In this document: positions 25,009 through 33,569 of the stretch, one piece after another
How the letters are laid out: the number at the start of each line of letters is the position of its first letter
Position numbering within the stretch: the first letter of the stretch is position 1
Assembly (NCBI GenBank): GCA_036561005.1
Contig: DATBQE010000084.1
Coordinates: 1-52,954 of the forward strand
Direction: 5' to 3'
Length of the DNA: 52,954 bases
From: PKWO01 sp036561005
Lineage (GTDB): Bacteria; Pseudomonadota; Gammaproteobacteria; Burkholderiales; Burkholderiaceae_D
Translations under genes and position numbers: made by a program
Notes under the pieces: model-generated
Databases searched by the model: none
What the model saw: only the letters and a program-made list of their open reading frames with translations
Told to the model about the DNA's origin: nothing

Positions 25009-26130
25009 TCACTGTTGATCGGAATTCGGCTTGGCCTTGTAACCGACCACTTCGAGATCAAATCCCGTCATGGACGGCATCTTTCTCGGACTGGCCAGCA
25101 ATTTCATCTTGCAAACACCCAGGTCCTTGAGAATCTGGGCACCAATTCCGTAAGTACGCAAATCCATGCGCGAGGCACGCGGCTGCGGTCTGCTCTCCGG
25201 GTCGTTCAGGGCGGAAAACTGGGCAAACATCTGCTCCGCCGATTCTTCGCAATTAAGCAACACGATCACGCCCCGTTCAGATTCCTTGATCGCCGCCATG
25301 GCGGTTGCAAGGTTCCATGAGTGCGTCGTGGCCTGCGTTTCGAGCATATCAAGAATCGACACCGGCTGGTGTACGCGAACTAAAGTTTCGCTTTGCGGTA
25401 CAACAACGCCGTGGACCAGCGCAAGGTGGGCGCCACCGCTTGGCTTGTCGCGATAAGCGACAGCACGGAACTCCCCTTGCGCCGTCTGCATCGAGCGCTC
25501 GGCAATCCGTTCAACGATGCTTTCATGTTGGCTGCGATAATGAATCAGGTCCGCAATGGTGCCGATCTTCAGATTATGCTCGACGGCAAATTCCATCAAA
25601 TCCGGCAGGCGCGCCATGGTGCCGTCATCTTTCATGATCTCGCAGATCACGGAGGCCGGAAACAATCCCGCCAGTTCGGCGAAATCGCATCCTGCCTCGG
25701 TATGCCCGGCGCGCATCAACACGCCGCCCTTTTGCGCCTTGAGTGGAAAAATATGGCCCGGCTGCACGATATCGGACGGTTTTGCATTGCGCGCCACCGC
25801 AACCTCGATGGTTTTTGCCCTGTCCGCCGCCGAAATCCCGGTTGTCACGCCTTCCGCCGCTTCAATCGATACGGTGAAGTTGGTGCCGTAGGAGGTACCG
25901 TTCCGGCTCGTCATCATCGGTAAATTCAATTGCTCACAGCGTTCTTCCGTGAGCGTCAGGCAAATCAGTCCGCGGCCGAACTTGGCCATGAAATTGATCG
26001 CTTCCGGGGTCACAAACTCGGCCGCCAGCACCAGATCGCCCTCGTTTTCGCGATCTTCCTCGTCAACCAGAATCACCATACGCCCGGCACGGAGTTCGGC
26101 AACGATTTCCAAAGTAGTTGAAATAGACAT
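25009..26130 (-). CDS. ribB: 3,4-dihydroxy-2-butanone 4-phosphate synthase fused to degenerate GTP cyclohydrolase II-like domain
   Basis: 373 aa, ATG at 26130 with AGGA about 8 nt upstream. Residues about 1-205 are an intact RibB domain: VILVDEEDRENEGDLVLAAE (acidic metal loop), GRGLICLTLTEERCEQLNLP, SAADRAKTIEVAV, and RAGHTEAGCDFAELAGL. It converts ribulose 5-phosphate to dihydroxybutanone phosphate. Residues about 208-373 align to GTP cyclohydrolase II (LVRVHQPVSILDMLETQ; YGIGAQILKDLGV). However, the three zinc cysteines expected in the GD.F.S.RCDC segment are absent, so this half is probably inactive and a separate ribA is needed elsewhere. First gene of ribB-ribH-nusB. No FMN riboswitch was found upstream. 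Confidence 0.93.
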   Translation of the reverse strand: MSISTTLEIVAELRAGRMVILVDEEDRENEGDLVLAAEFVTPEAINFMAKFGRGLICLTLTEERCEQLNLPMMTSRNGTSYGTNFTVSIEAAEGVTTGISAADRAKTIEVAVARNAKPSDIVQPGHIFPLKAQKGGVLMRAGHTEAGCDFAELAGLFPASVICEIMKDDGTMARLPDLMEFAVEHNLKIGTIADLIHYRSQHESIVERIAERSMQTAQGEFRAVAYRDKPSGGAHLALVHGVVVPQSETLVRVHQPVSILDMLETQATTHSWNLATAMAAIKESERGVIVLLNCEESAEQMFAQFSALNDPESRPQPRASRMDLRTYGIGAQILKDLGVCKMKLLASPRKMPSMTGFDLEVVGYKAKPNSDQQ

Positions 26131-26385
26131 ATTAAATCCTTGTGGACCGCTATTTTAAAGGATTTAAGTCCCTCACAGGGGCAAGCACCCGCCGCGCCGT
26201 CATTGCGCAGCGGAAATGACCAACATTGTCAATTTAATCACCCGACCAACGGCAATCTTGCTGATGAGCATCTGTGGCGTTTGGCCGCAAGGTCTTCAGT
26301 GTCCGATTTTAATGCGGACAGGATCAATATATCGCCAAAGCCCGCACCAAATTAAGGCACCGTTTCAGAGTCTTCACATGTCGGG

Positions 26386-26406
26386 GTCATGTTTAGCCTA
26401 CATGAC
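26386..26406. promoter_or_regulatory. Inverted repeat GTCATGT-N7-ACATGAC
   Basis: Perfect 7-bp half-sites 7 nt apart in the ribB/TonB-receptor divergent region. This is the shape of a dimeric repressor or activator site. The regulator is unknown. Confidence 0.35.
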
Positions 26407-26477
26407 GCCTTGCACCTCACTCCGCCTTTAACCATCGGAACAATAGATATTTTCGCTGAGGAAAAATCCGCTGATAT

Positions 26478-26506
26478 TACGACCAAATTATGACCTCGAT
26501 ATGACC
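26478..26506. promoter_or_regulatory. Three direct repeats TA(C/T)GACC at 11-nt spacing
   Basis: TACGACC (26478), TATGACC (26489) and TATGACC (26500) start exactly 11 nt apart, about one helical turn. The reverse complement, GGTCATA plus 4 AT-rich bases, has the layout of OmpR/PhoB-family sites (7-bp repeats every 11 bp), although the bases differ from the PhoB consensus CTGTCAT. Confidence 0.4.
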
Positions 26507-26860
26507 ACTTTAAATTCGCGTTGCAAAGACGCGGAAATTGCGAATTCAGTGGAAATCTTCTTGACCGCATTTTGCTCCACGTCGTTTAATGCGCGGCGAT
26601 TGCATGAAAGGACAAGCTGCAATCGTCGTACCGGGGGCGGTCGAAACAACATTGAATGTGGAATTTCACCATGTGATCGGGCGCCACGTTTGAGCGCATC
26701 GTAACGCTACATTCTTGTGCATTGATCGTTTCCCGAAAAAAGTCCGATCCTAGCCACACTTTTACACAATATCCATTTTAAACCTTGCCTGGCGGCGCGC
26801 GTCATCGGAAAATCAATCGCGGCGCGGCGCCACAGGCGGAATCTCACATCAGGAGAATTC

Positions 26861-29245
26861 ATGCGGTCAGTTCCTCTTCCACGATTCAAGTTCGGCTTGA
26901 ATCCCATCTGTTTGGCGTGTCAACTGCTGCTATTAAGCATGGCGACAGCCTCGGCCCAGACTGCCACGGACGCGGCGGCGCAAGAAGCCGAACCGGCCAA
27001 AGTAACCATCACCGGCCAGAAGGCCGGTATGGGCTTGATGGTGCAGGAAGACGCGCCCAAGGCCCGCAGCACCATCACCAAGGAAGAAATCCAGAAGCTG
27101 CGCGGCACGGACAATGCCTACCAGTCGCTGGCCCTGCTGCCTGCGGTCAACAGCTACAATTACGATGCAACAGGACTTTTCGGCGGCGGCCTCACCATGC
27201 GCGGGTTCAATAGCGATCAAATCGGCGCCACCATCAACGGCGTGCCGATCAACGATTCCGGCAACTATGCCGTCTACCCCGAGGAATTCGTTGACCAGGA
27301 AAACGTCTGTACCGAGTTCGTGACACAAGGCTCGACCGACGTGGATTCGCCACACGTCGGCGCCACCGGCGGCAACATCGGCATCGTCACCTGCGACCCC
27401 GAAGACAAGCAACGTTTTCGCCTGATCCAGACGCTCGGCGGTCTGAGCCTGACCAAGACCTATGCGCGCTTCGATACCGGCCGCGTGATGGACAACCGCG
27501 CCAAGTTCTTCCTCTCCGCGTCGTATGCACAAGCGGATAAATGGAAGGGTGAAGGCGAAGCGAAACGCGACCACGTCGATTTCGGCTTCCGCTTTGACAT
27601 CGATCGTTTCAACTATATTACCGGCGCGATTCTGTTCAACCGCCAGCTCAACAACAACATCTACAACCTGAGCCTCGCGGAATTGACCAAAAACGGCTAC
27701 TACTACGACTACGCGACGAGCTACATCGGTCATTTGCCCGGCGTCAACGGCACGGCGCAAACCGAAGCGAGCCAGAGTCCGGCTTACTATAAGCTGTCGA
27801 TCAACCCGTTCGAGAACGTGATTGCGTCGGCCACCGGCAAATTCCGCCTCAACGACAGCACCGACTTGACGATCATGCCTTACTTCTGGTTTGGCTACGG
27901 CACCGGCGGCTCGCAGGAAAAAGCGCTGTCCGAAAGCGGCTTCCTCAATCCGGCTACCGGCAAGCTGGTCGGCGTTGATCTCAATGGCGATGGCGATACC
28001 AAAGATAAAGTTCTGGTGGCCGGCAGCAGCGTCACCAAGACCGACCGTCCAGGCGTCACGGCGTCGATCACGGAAACCATCGACAACAACGTCATCCTCG
28101 GTGGACTCTGGTTCGAGCAGGCGCATCACAAGCAAACCAGTCCGATCGAAGCAATCAATACGGACGGCACGATGCCCGACATCTGGCTCAAGAGCAATTA
28201 CATCGACCGTCCAGACGGTTCGCCTTACCAGGCGCGCGATTGGCTGACCATCAGCAGCGCATGGCAATTGTTCCTGCAAGACACCATCACATTGATGGAC
28301 GACAAGCTACGCATCAACGTCGGCGTGCGCGACCCGAGCATCCGTCGCGACTTCACCAACATCCCGAATGAAGGAAACAATTCGGCGGTCGGCTATGAAA
28401 TCGTGCGAACGTTCAACGATGTGCTGCCGCAACTCGGCGCACGCTACGACATGACCAAGGAGAGTCAGTTCTTTGCCAGCCTGTCGAAAAACATGAAGGC
28501 GCCGCCCAACTTCGCGTTCTCGTCGGCAACCGGCGATAATGTCACTATCGTGAACGGCCAACCGGTGCTGTCAGGCCAGGTCAAACCGGAAACGTCGTGG
28601 AACCTTGACCTCGGCTATCGCTATCAAAGCCCTGCCATGATCGCGCAAGCGACCGTGTTCGCAGTCGATTTCAAGAACCGCATGGCCAATGCCTACGACC
28701 CACAAACCGGCATCAGTTCTTACACCAATGCCGGCGAAGTGAAAACCCACGGCCTGGAACTCGAAGCCGGTAACAGCCCGATCAATGGCTGGTCCCTGTA
28801 CGGTTCGTTCGGTTATACCGAAAGTAAAATCGCGAACGACATTCTGTTCTCGGCAACGCAATCCCTGCCAACGAACGGCAAGGAGTTCCCGCTCACACCG
28901 AAATACAAGTTCGGTTTGAGTGCCCAATATGAAACCGCCGCCTGGTACGCCCGCTTCAAGGCACAACATACCAGCAGCCAATGGGCCACGCTGGTCAACG
29001 ACCAGGAAGCACCCGGTTATAACCTTTGCGACTTCGACGCCGGTTACCTGTTCCCAAGCAGCGGCATGTTCAAGAACCCGACCTTGCGCCTGAATGTGAG
29101 CAATCTGTTCAACACGCAATATCGCAATCCATCGTCGAACAGCGTAACCAACTCCACAACAATCAATGGCGTGGCGCCAAGCGGCGTGTACTACTACCTC
29201 GGCGCTCCGCGTCTTGTTACTGCGTCGCTGCAAGTGGATTTCTAA
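26861..29245 (+). CDS. TonB-dependent outer membrane receptor
   Basis: 794 aa, ATG at 26861 with AGGAG 6 nt upstream. Signal peptide about residues 1-33 (LACQLLLLSMATASAQT). A TonB-box-like segment KVTITGQKAG follows, then the plug domain about 60-180 (STITKEEIQKLRGTDNAYQS, GLTMRGFNSDQIGATINGVP, VGATGGNIGI) and a 22-strand type barrel ending in an aromatic terminus (VTASLQVDF). It moves a scarce ligand across the outer membrane using TonB-ExbBD energy. The ligand is unknown. It interrupts the riboflavin genes (ribB on one side, ribE-ribD on the other) on the opposite strand, which invites but does not prove a flavin or related role. A calcium-like loop LNGDGDTKD occurs in one extracellular region. 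Confidence 0.93.
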   Translation: MRSVPLPRFKFGLNPICLACQLLLLSMATASAQTATDAAAQEAEPAKVTITGQKAGMGLMVQEDAPKARSTITKEEIQKLRGTDNAYQSLALLPAVNSYNYDATGLFGGGLTMRGFNSDQIGATINGVPINDSGNYAVYPEEFVDQENVCTEFVTQGSTDVDSPHVGATGGNIGIVTCDPEDKQRFRLIQTLGGLSLTKTYARFDTGRVMDNRAKFFLSASYAQADKWKGEGEAKRDHVDFGFRFDIDRFNYITGAILFNRQLNNNIYNLSLAELTKNGYYYDYATSYIGHLPGVNGTAQTEASQSPAYYKLSINPFENVIASATGKFRLNDSTDLTIMPYFWFGYGTGGSQEKALSESGFLNPATGKLVGVDLNGDGDTKDKVLVAGSSVTKTDRPGVTASITETIDNNVILGGLWFEQAHHKQTSPIEAINTDGTMPDIWLKSNYIDRPDGSPYQARDWLTISSAWQLFLQDTITLMDDKLRINVGVRDPSIRRDFTNIPNEGNNSAVGYEIVRTFNDVLPQLGARYDMTKESQFFASLSKNMKAPPNFAFSSATGDNVTIVNGQPVLSGQVKPETSWNLDLGYRYQSPAMIAQATVFAVDFKNRMANAYDPQTGISSYTNAGEVKTHGLELEAGNSPINGWSLYGSFGYTESKIANDILFSATQSLPTNGKEFPLTPKYKFGLSAQYETAAWYARFKAQHTSSQWATLVNDQEAPGYNLCDFDAGYLFPSSGMFKNPTLRLNVSNLFNTQYRNPSSNSVTNSTTINGVAPSGVYYYLGAPRLVTASLQVDF

Positions 29246-29260
29246 ATCGTTGCATGGATT

Positions 29261-29280
29261 GGCCGGAGTCTACGCCGGCC
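29261..29280 (+). other. GC-rich hairpin just after the receptor gene
   Basis: GGCCGG and CCGGCC pair around an 8-nt loop 15 nt after the stop, followed by TCTCCTT. Could be a weak terminator or mRNA 3'-end protector. The next 26 nt lead to a separate 14-bp palindrome, ATTCGTTAACGAAT, at 29307-29320. Confidence 0.4.
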
Positions 29281-29413
29281 TCTCCTTGCAGGAGCGTTTT
29301 ACGAGCATTCGTTAACGAATCGCGCACAGATGTAATATTGGGTAACAAAGGAGGATATACATCGTTCGGCGCAGTATAGTGCGCACGTCTATCCCCCCAT
29401 ACCATATGGGTTG

Positions 29414-29446
29414 AGTCCGCCACCGTGCAGGTCGCGGACTTTTTTT
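29414..29446 (+). terminator. Intrinsic terminator
   Basis: AGTCCGC and GCGGACT form a perfect 7-bp stem with a 13-nt loop, followed by seven T residues. It lies 168 nt after the receptor stop and 23 nt from the convergent ribE stop. The distance leaves room for a short transcript of its own between 29246 and here. Confidence 0.88.
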
Positions 29447-29469
29447 ATGGATGGAAATAAGCTACCGAA

Positions 29470-30081
29470 CTACTTGAGTGACAACATCCGCTCCACATAG
29501 CGCGCAATCAAATCAACTTCCAGATTGACCTTCTTGCCCTCTGCCAAATGCTTCAAGGTCGTTACGGCGATCGTGTGAGGAATCAAATTGATGGAAAACT
29601 CGCAACCGCTCCTCGTGTCTGTTACGCGGTTGACCGTTAGCGACACGCCGTTGACCACGATTGATCCCTTGTAGGCCAAATATTTGCCAATTTCCTTGGG
29701 CGATTCAATGACCAGTTCGTACGATTCATTGACCGGCGCGAAACGCTTGACCAGTCCCAAACCATCGACATGACCCGACACCAAATGCCCACCCAGCCGA
29801 TCAGCCAGAGTCAGAGCCTTTTCCAGGTTGACTTCGCCGGGTGCATCGAGGCCGACAGTATGGTTGAGGCTTTCGCGCGAAACATCGACAAAAAAGCCAT
29901 GCGCGTTCTTTTCCACTACCGTCATGCAGGCGCCATTCAAGGCAATCGAATCGCCCAAAGCAACGTCTTGCATGGGCAACGCACCGGCATCGATTGCCAG
30001 CCTTACACCGGCATCTGCACCCGCAACAAGCGAGGTGACGGATGTGATTTTGCCTACAGCCGCAACAATACCGGTAAACAT
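29470..30081 (-). CDS. ribE: Riboflavin synthase alpha subunit
   Basis: 203 aa from the ATG at 30081 (MFTGIVAAVGKI), with GGGTAA upstream; the frame is open to 30129. Dismutates two lumazine molecules into riboflavin and the pyrimidine precursor. The two homologous lumazine-binding barrels are clear: first with SIALNGACMTVVEKN and SRESLNHT, second with GGHLVSGHVDGLG, GSIVVNGVSLTVNRV and INLIPHTIAVTTL. Ten bp downstream of ribD. With ribB and ribH it completes most of the riboflavin pathway in this window. Some annotations name this gene ribC. Confidence 0.97.
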   Translation of the reverse strand: MFTGIVAAVGKITSVTSLVAGADAGVRLAIDAGALPMQDVALGDSIALNGACMTVVEKNAHGFFVDVSRESLNHTVGLDAPGEVNLEKALTLADRLGGHLVSGHVDGLGLVKRFAPVNESYELVIESPKEIGKYLAYKGSIVVNGVSLTVNRVTDTRSGCEFSINLIPHTIAVTTLKHLAEGKKVNLEVDLIARYVERMLSLK

Positions 30082-30091
30082 GAAATTACCC

Positions 30092-31177
30092 TTACAAGAA
30101 GCGCGCAAGTATGCGCAAATCGGTGTCAATCTGTTTTATGTCACGAAACGTCAGACGGCGTTTGCCGTCAAGATCTTCCAACTGCGGCAATTCGAACATT
30201 CCCTGCGCCGCGCCAAGCAAATCGGGCGCAAGGTAAAGCAGCAACTCGTCGACGCAGCCCTCGCGTATCAGGGATCCATTCAATTTGTAGCCCGCTTCCA
30301 GATGCAGCTCATTGATCTGGCGCCGGCCCAATTCAAGCATCAACGCAGGCAAATCGACCTTGCCGTGCAGATTGGGCAGCATGATGATTTCGGCGCCGCG
30401 ATCGCGCAGGGCGGCTTCTTTTTCGGGATTCGGGCGGGCCGCAATCACGAGGGTGCCGCCACCTTCCAGCACGCGCGCCGACGGGTCAAGCTCCAGGGCG
30501 CGGTCGACGACGATACGCACAGGCTGGCGCGTGGTGTCGACGCCTCGCACGTTCAACTGCGGATTGTCGGCGCGCACCGTGCCGATACCGGAAAGGATGG
30601 CGCAGGCGCGGGCGCGCCATCGATGCCCGTCGGCACGCGCTGCGGCCGAAGTGATCCACTGGCTTTTGCCGTTGAACAAAGCTGTCTTGCCATCCAGGCT
30701 AGCCGCCGCCTTCATGCGCACCCACGGCTTGCCGCGCTGCATGCGCGAAAAGAAGCCGATGTTGATTTCGCGCGCCTCTTCTTCCAGTACACCACAAGAG
30801 GTCTCAATGCCGGCCGCGCGCAAGCGCGCAAATCCTTGCCCGGCAACCAGCGGGTTGGGATCACCGATGGCGGCAACAACCCTGGCCACGCCGGCATGTA
30901 CCAGGGCGTCGGCACACGGTGGCGTGCGACCGAAGTGACTGCAAGGTTCCAGCGTAACGTAGACCGTTGCCCCGCGCACATCCAAACCGTGCGCTGCGGC
31001 ATCGCGCAGCGCCTGTACTTCGGCATGTGCCTGCCCGGGCGGCTGGGTATGGCCGGCACCGATGACCTGGCCATCCTTGACGATGACGCAGCCGACACGG
31101 GGATTGGGCGTTGTGTTGAACATGCCCCTGGCCGCCCATTCCAGGGCAAGTAACATGTACTGCTGATCTTGATCCAT
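30092..31177 (-). CDS. ribD: Bifunctional diaminohydroxyphosphoribosylaminopyrimidine deaminase / 5-amino-6-(5-phosphoribosylamino)uracil reductase
   Basis: 361 aa. N-terminal zinc deaminase about residues 1-145: TPNPRVGCVIVKDGQVIGAG, catalytic HAEVQAL and LEPCSHFGRTPPC with both zinc cysteines. C-terminal NADPH reductase about 150-361: RMKAAASLDGKTALFNGKSQ WITS, then GIGTVRADNPQLNVR and HLEAGYKLNGSLI. Both halves look intact. Performs the second and third steps of riboflavin synthesis. Nine bp downstream of nrdR and 10 bp upstream of ribE, forming the usual nrdR-ribD-ribE string. Confidence 0.97.
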   Translation of the reverse strand: MDQDQQYMLLALEWAARGMFNTTPNPRVGCVIVKDGQVIGAGHTQPPGQAHAEVQALRDAAAHGLDVRGATVYVTLEPCSHFGRTPPCADALVHAGVARVVAAIGDPNPLVAGQGFARLRAAGIETSCGVLEEEAREINIGFFSRMQRGKPWVRMKAAASLDGKTALFNGKSQWITSAAARADGHRWRARACAILSGIGTVRADNPQLNVRGVDTTRQPVRIVVDRALELDPSARVLEGGGTLVIAARPNPEKEAALRDRGAEIIMLPNLHGKVDLPALMLELGRRQINELHLEAGYKLNGSLIREGCVDELLLYLAPDLLGAAQGMFELPQLEDLDGKRRLTFRDIKQIDTDLRILARFL

Positions 31178-31186
31178 TTGGTCGAT

Positions 31187-31651
31187 CTACCTGGATTTGC
31201 GTTCGCGTCCCACTTCGGCGATGGCATCCTGAAATTCCGTTACATCTTCAAAACTCTTGTAGACGGAGGCAAATCGGATGTACGCGATCTTGTCTAAGCG
31301 CTTCAACTCGCGCATGACCAGTTCGCCGATATGTCCGGACAGCACTTCCCGCTGGCCGAGTGAGAGTAGTTTTTCTTCGATCTTATGGATCGCCGCATCG
31401 ACTGCTTCTGCGGCAACCGGCCGTTTGCGCAAAGCGAGGCTGAAGCTGGCACGCAACTTGGTCGCGTCATATTCGCTGCGGCTGCCGTTCTTCTTGACCA
31501 CCGAAGGCATGGCCAGTTCGATGCGTTCATAAGTGGTAAAGCGCTTGTCGCAAGACGCGCAGCGACGGCGGCGGCGAATCGAGTCCCCCTCCTCCGACAC
31601 GCGCGTATCGAGGACCTGCGTGTCGTCATGCTGACAAAAAGGACACCTCAT
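31187..31651 (-). CDS. nrdR: Transcriptional repressor NrdR
   Basis: 154 aa. N-terminal zinc ribbon with cysteines in MRCPFCQHDDTQVLDTR and RRRRCASCDKRFTTYE, followed by an ATP-cone domain (VVKKNGSRSEYDATKLRASF, later RFASVYKSFEDVTEFQDAI). Represses ribonucleotide reductase genes in response to ATP/dATP. Its start codon overlaps the stop of the small ORF upstream (ATGA), and ribD follows by 9 bp. The glyA-nrdR-ribD order is common in proteobacteria. Confidence 0.98.
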   Translation of the reverse strand: MRCPFCQHDDTQVLDTRVSEEGDSIRRRRRCASCDKRFTTYERIELAMPSVVKKNGSRSEYDATKLRASFSLALRKRPVAAEAVDAAIHKIEEKLLSLGQREVLSGHIGELVMRELKRLDKIAYIRFASVYKSFEDVTEFQDAIAEVGRERKSR

Positions 31652-31845
31652 TTGGGCACCACTGCAAATCTACTGCGCTGGCCAATCTCGGGCTTGCGGA
31701 AGCCAGGAGTGTCTGCCGGCACGCAGACACCGCTATGCAGGCGGACGACCATGTCGCCCGAATTCCCTGCTACGCCGTACGCCAGTACGGTTGCGCTTCT
31801 CAGCCCGACATTGACCTGCTCGCTACGATTCTTGGAGGTGCCCAT
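31648..31845 (-). CDS. Small ORF between glyA and nrdR, unknown
   Basis: 65 codons (begins MGTSKNRSEQVNVGLRSATV, ends SRFAVVPK). The ATG at 31845 has GAAGGGA 3-9 nt upstream, and the stop overlaps the nrdR start as ATGA, both signs of real translation. No membrane segment or signal; one Cys, basic. No family is recognised, and codon and residue make-up are less convincing than those of its neighbours, so it may simply be a leader ORF that couples translation into nrdR. Confidence 0.42.
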   Translation of the reverse strand: MGTSKNRSEQVNVGLRSATVLAYGVAGNSGDMVVRLHSGVCVPADTPGFRKPEIGQRSRFAVVPK

Positions 31846-31877
31846 AGTCCCTTCGTCGTTCCTTCAATCGTGATTAC

Positions 31878-33122
31878 TCAACCATAAACCGGATAAGCAT
31901 CCGTCAATTTCTTCACTTCCGCCTTTACACGTTCAATGGTGGCGGCATCTTGCGGATTATCAAGTACGTCCGCAATCAACTCGCCCACTTTGGCGGCATC
32001 GGCTTCCTTGAAGCCGCGCGTGGTCATGGCTGGGCTTCCCAGGCGAATGCCGGAGGTGACAAAGGGCGTTTCCGGATCGTTCGGGATGGCGTTCTTGTTG
32101 CACGTGATATGTGCCGAGCCGAGCAGTGCTTCGGCGGCTTTGCCGGTGATCTTCTTGGAACGCAGATCCACCAGCATCACGTGCGATTCGGTGCGGCCGG
32201 ACACGATGCGCAAGCCGCGCGCTATCAGTGCCTTGGCCAGGGCGTCGGCGTTCTTGACCACCTGTTCCTGGTAAGTCTTGAATTCCGGTGCCAATGCCTC
32301 TTTAAAGGCTACTGCCTTGCCAGCGATGACGTGCATCAGCGGGCCGCCCTGGATGCCGGGGAAAATCGCCGAATTGATTTGCTTGGCGAATTGCTCCTTC
32401 ATCAAAATGATGCCGCCGCGCGGGCCGCGCAGGGATTTGTGCGTGGTCGAGGTTACGAAGTCGGCATGCGGCACGGGATTCGGGTACACGCCTGCGGCGA
32501 TCAGGCCGGCATAGTGCGCCATGTCGACCATGAAATAAGCACCCACTTCCTTGGCCACGCGGGCAAAGCGTTCGAAATCGATACGCAGCGAATAGGCCGA
32601 AGCACCGGCAATGATCAGCTTGGGCTTCTTTTCGTGCGCCAGACGCTCCATGGCATCGTAATCGATCTCTTCCTTCTCGTTCAAGCCGTAGGAAACCACG
32701 TTGAACCATTTGCCCGACATGTTCAATGCCATGCCGTGCGTCAAGTGACCGCCTTCGGCCAGCGACATGCCCATGATGGTGTCGCCCGGCTTCAACATGG
32801 CGAAAAACACGCCCTGGTTCGCCTGCGAGCCCGAATTCGGCTGCACATTGGCGGCTTCAGCGCCAAACAACTGCTTGATGCGGTCGATTGCCAGGGTCTC
32901 GGCAATGTCGACATATTCACAGCCGCCGTAATAACGCTTGCCGGGATAACCCTCGGCATACTTGTTGGTCAGTTGCGAGCCCTGCGCTTCCATCACGGCC
33001 GGCGAGGTGTAGTTTTCCGAGGCGATCAGCTCGATATGATCCTGCTGGCGGGTATTTTCCTTTTGCACGGCGGCCCACAATTCGGGGTCGACTTTGGCAA
33101 GGGTCTGGTCTTTGCTGAACAT
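31878..33122 (-). CDS. glyA: Serine hydroxymethyltransferase
   Basis: 414 aa from the ATG at 33122, with GGAG 6 nt upstream; an in-frame TTG at 33134 is inside that ribosome site. Interconverts serine and glycine with tetrahydrofolate, the main one-carbon source. Motifs: HIELIASENYTSPAVMEAQG, EGYPGKRYYGGCEYVD, the PLP lysine in TSTTHKSLRGPRGG (K229, same position as E. coli), and TSGIRLGSPAMTTRG. The 32-bp gap to the small ORF and nrdR suggests read-through into the nrdR-rib genes. Confidence 0.98.
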   Translation of the reverse strand: MFSKDQTLAKVDPELWAAVQKENTRQQDHIELIASENYTSPAVMEAQGSQLTNKYAEGYPGKRYYGGCEYVDIAETLAIDRIKQLFGAEAANVQPNSGSQANQGVFFAMLKPGDTIMGMSLAEGGHLTHGMALNMSGKWFNVVSYGLNEKEEIDYDAMERLAHEKKPKLIIAGASAYSLRIDFERFARVAKEVGAYFMVDMAHYAGLIAAGVYPNPVPHADFVTSTTHKSLRGPRGGIILMKEQFAKQINSAIFPGIQGGPLMHVIAGKAVAFKEALAPEFKTYQEQVVKNADALAKALIARGLRIVSGRTESHVMLVDLRSKKITGKAAEALLGSAHITCNKNAIPNDPETPFVTSGIRLGSPAMTTRGFKEADAAKVGELIADVLDNPQDAATIERVKAEVKKLTDAYPVYG

Positions 33123-33569
33123 AAATAACTCCAATCGATCAAGGTATGCTGTGAGAGCTTAATCGAATGAGGGCCGGGAAAAGGCAAGGTATACGGCAGC
33201 CTCAATCGTTCTTACCATATGGGCTACCCAGGCGCACGGCTAATTTGAAATCTCACGCTCCCCGGTGGGAACCCACCTCATTATCGAAAAAGCAACAATT
33301 CGATATTTTTCGCCAGTCACGTGAGACGAAATGGTAGCCGGATTGTAAGTTATATGGGCAGATTCGGCAACACGCGCGCAACGCGGGAGTCTGCAAAAAT
33401 CCCTCGGAAAGTTGACGAACGGCACGAAATTGCCGACCAATGGAATCCTCACGCTCAACGTCTGGCAGGATAATCGAGCCATTCAATTAACTCGGCGAGT
33501 CCATGCTTGCTACGTTTACAACATGCATCCATGTCAAACATTTGCGGTTCTAACAAACGAAAGCAAAGC
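33123..33569. other. Divergent intergenic region between glyA and the pilin cluster
   Basis: 447 bp with no credible gene; two overlapping minus-strand ORFs (33240-33482 and 33253-33486) lack protein-like sequence. It should hold the glyA promoter and the pilin-operon promoter. I see no clear hexamer pair. A sigma54-like GGCACGAAATTGC at 33419 has GG-to-GC spacing one base short and was not accepted. Confidence 0.5.

Larger units (their letters stand above)
26131..26860. other. Long divergent intergenic region between ribB and the TonB-receptor gene
   Basis: 730 bp without a credible gene. It is AT-richer than the flanks and holds the promoters of both divergent genes, though no hexamer pair is convincing. 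Visible structure: an inverted repeat at 26386-26406, a triple direct repeat at 26478-26506 and a hairpin at 26594-26628 (arms CGGCGATTGCA and TGCAATCGTCG). The plus-strand gene has a clear ribosome site AGGAG just before 26861. The conserved core of an FMN riboswitch was looked for on both strands and not seen. Confidence 0.6.

Noticed and set aside
26131..26860. FMN riboswitch before ribB
   Set aside because: The conserved RFN core sequences (such as the GGGGTGAAA and ACCGGCGGT blocks) were not found on either strand.
29828..31153. 441-aa plus-strand ORF opposite ribE and ribD
   Set aside because: It is the antisense of two clear enzymes with intact motifs; its own sequence lacks protein-like features. 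Likewise the antisense ORFs 26933-28279, 31950-33128 and 3112-3918.
33419..33431. Sigma54 promoter upstream of the pilin cluster
   Set aside because: GGCACGAAATTGC has 9 instead of 10 bases between GG and GC, which abolishes sigma54 recognition.
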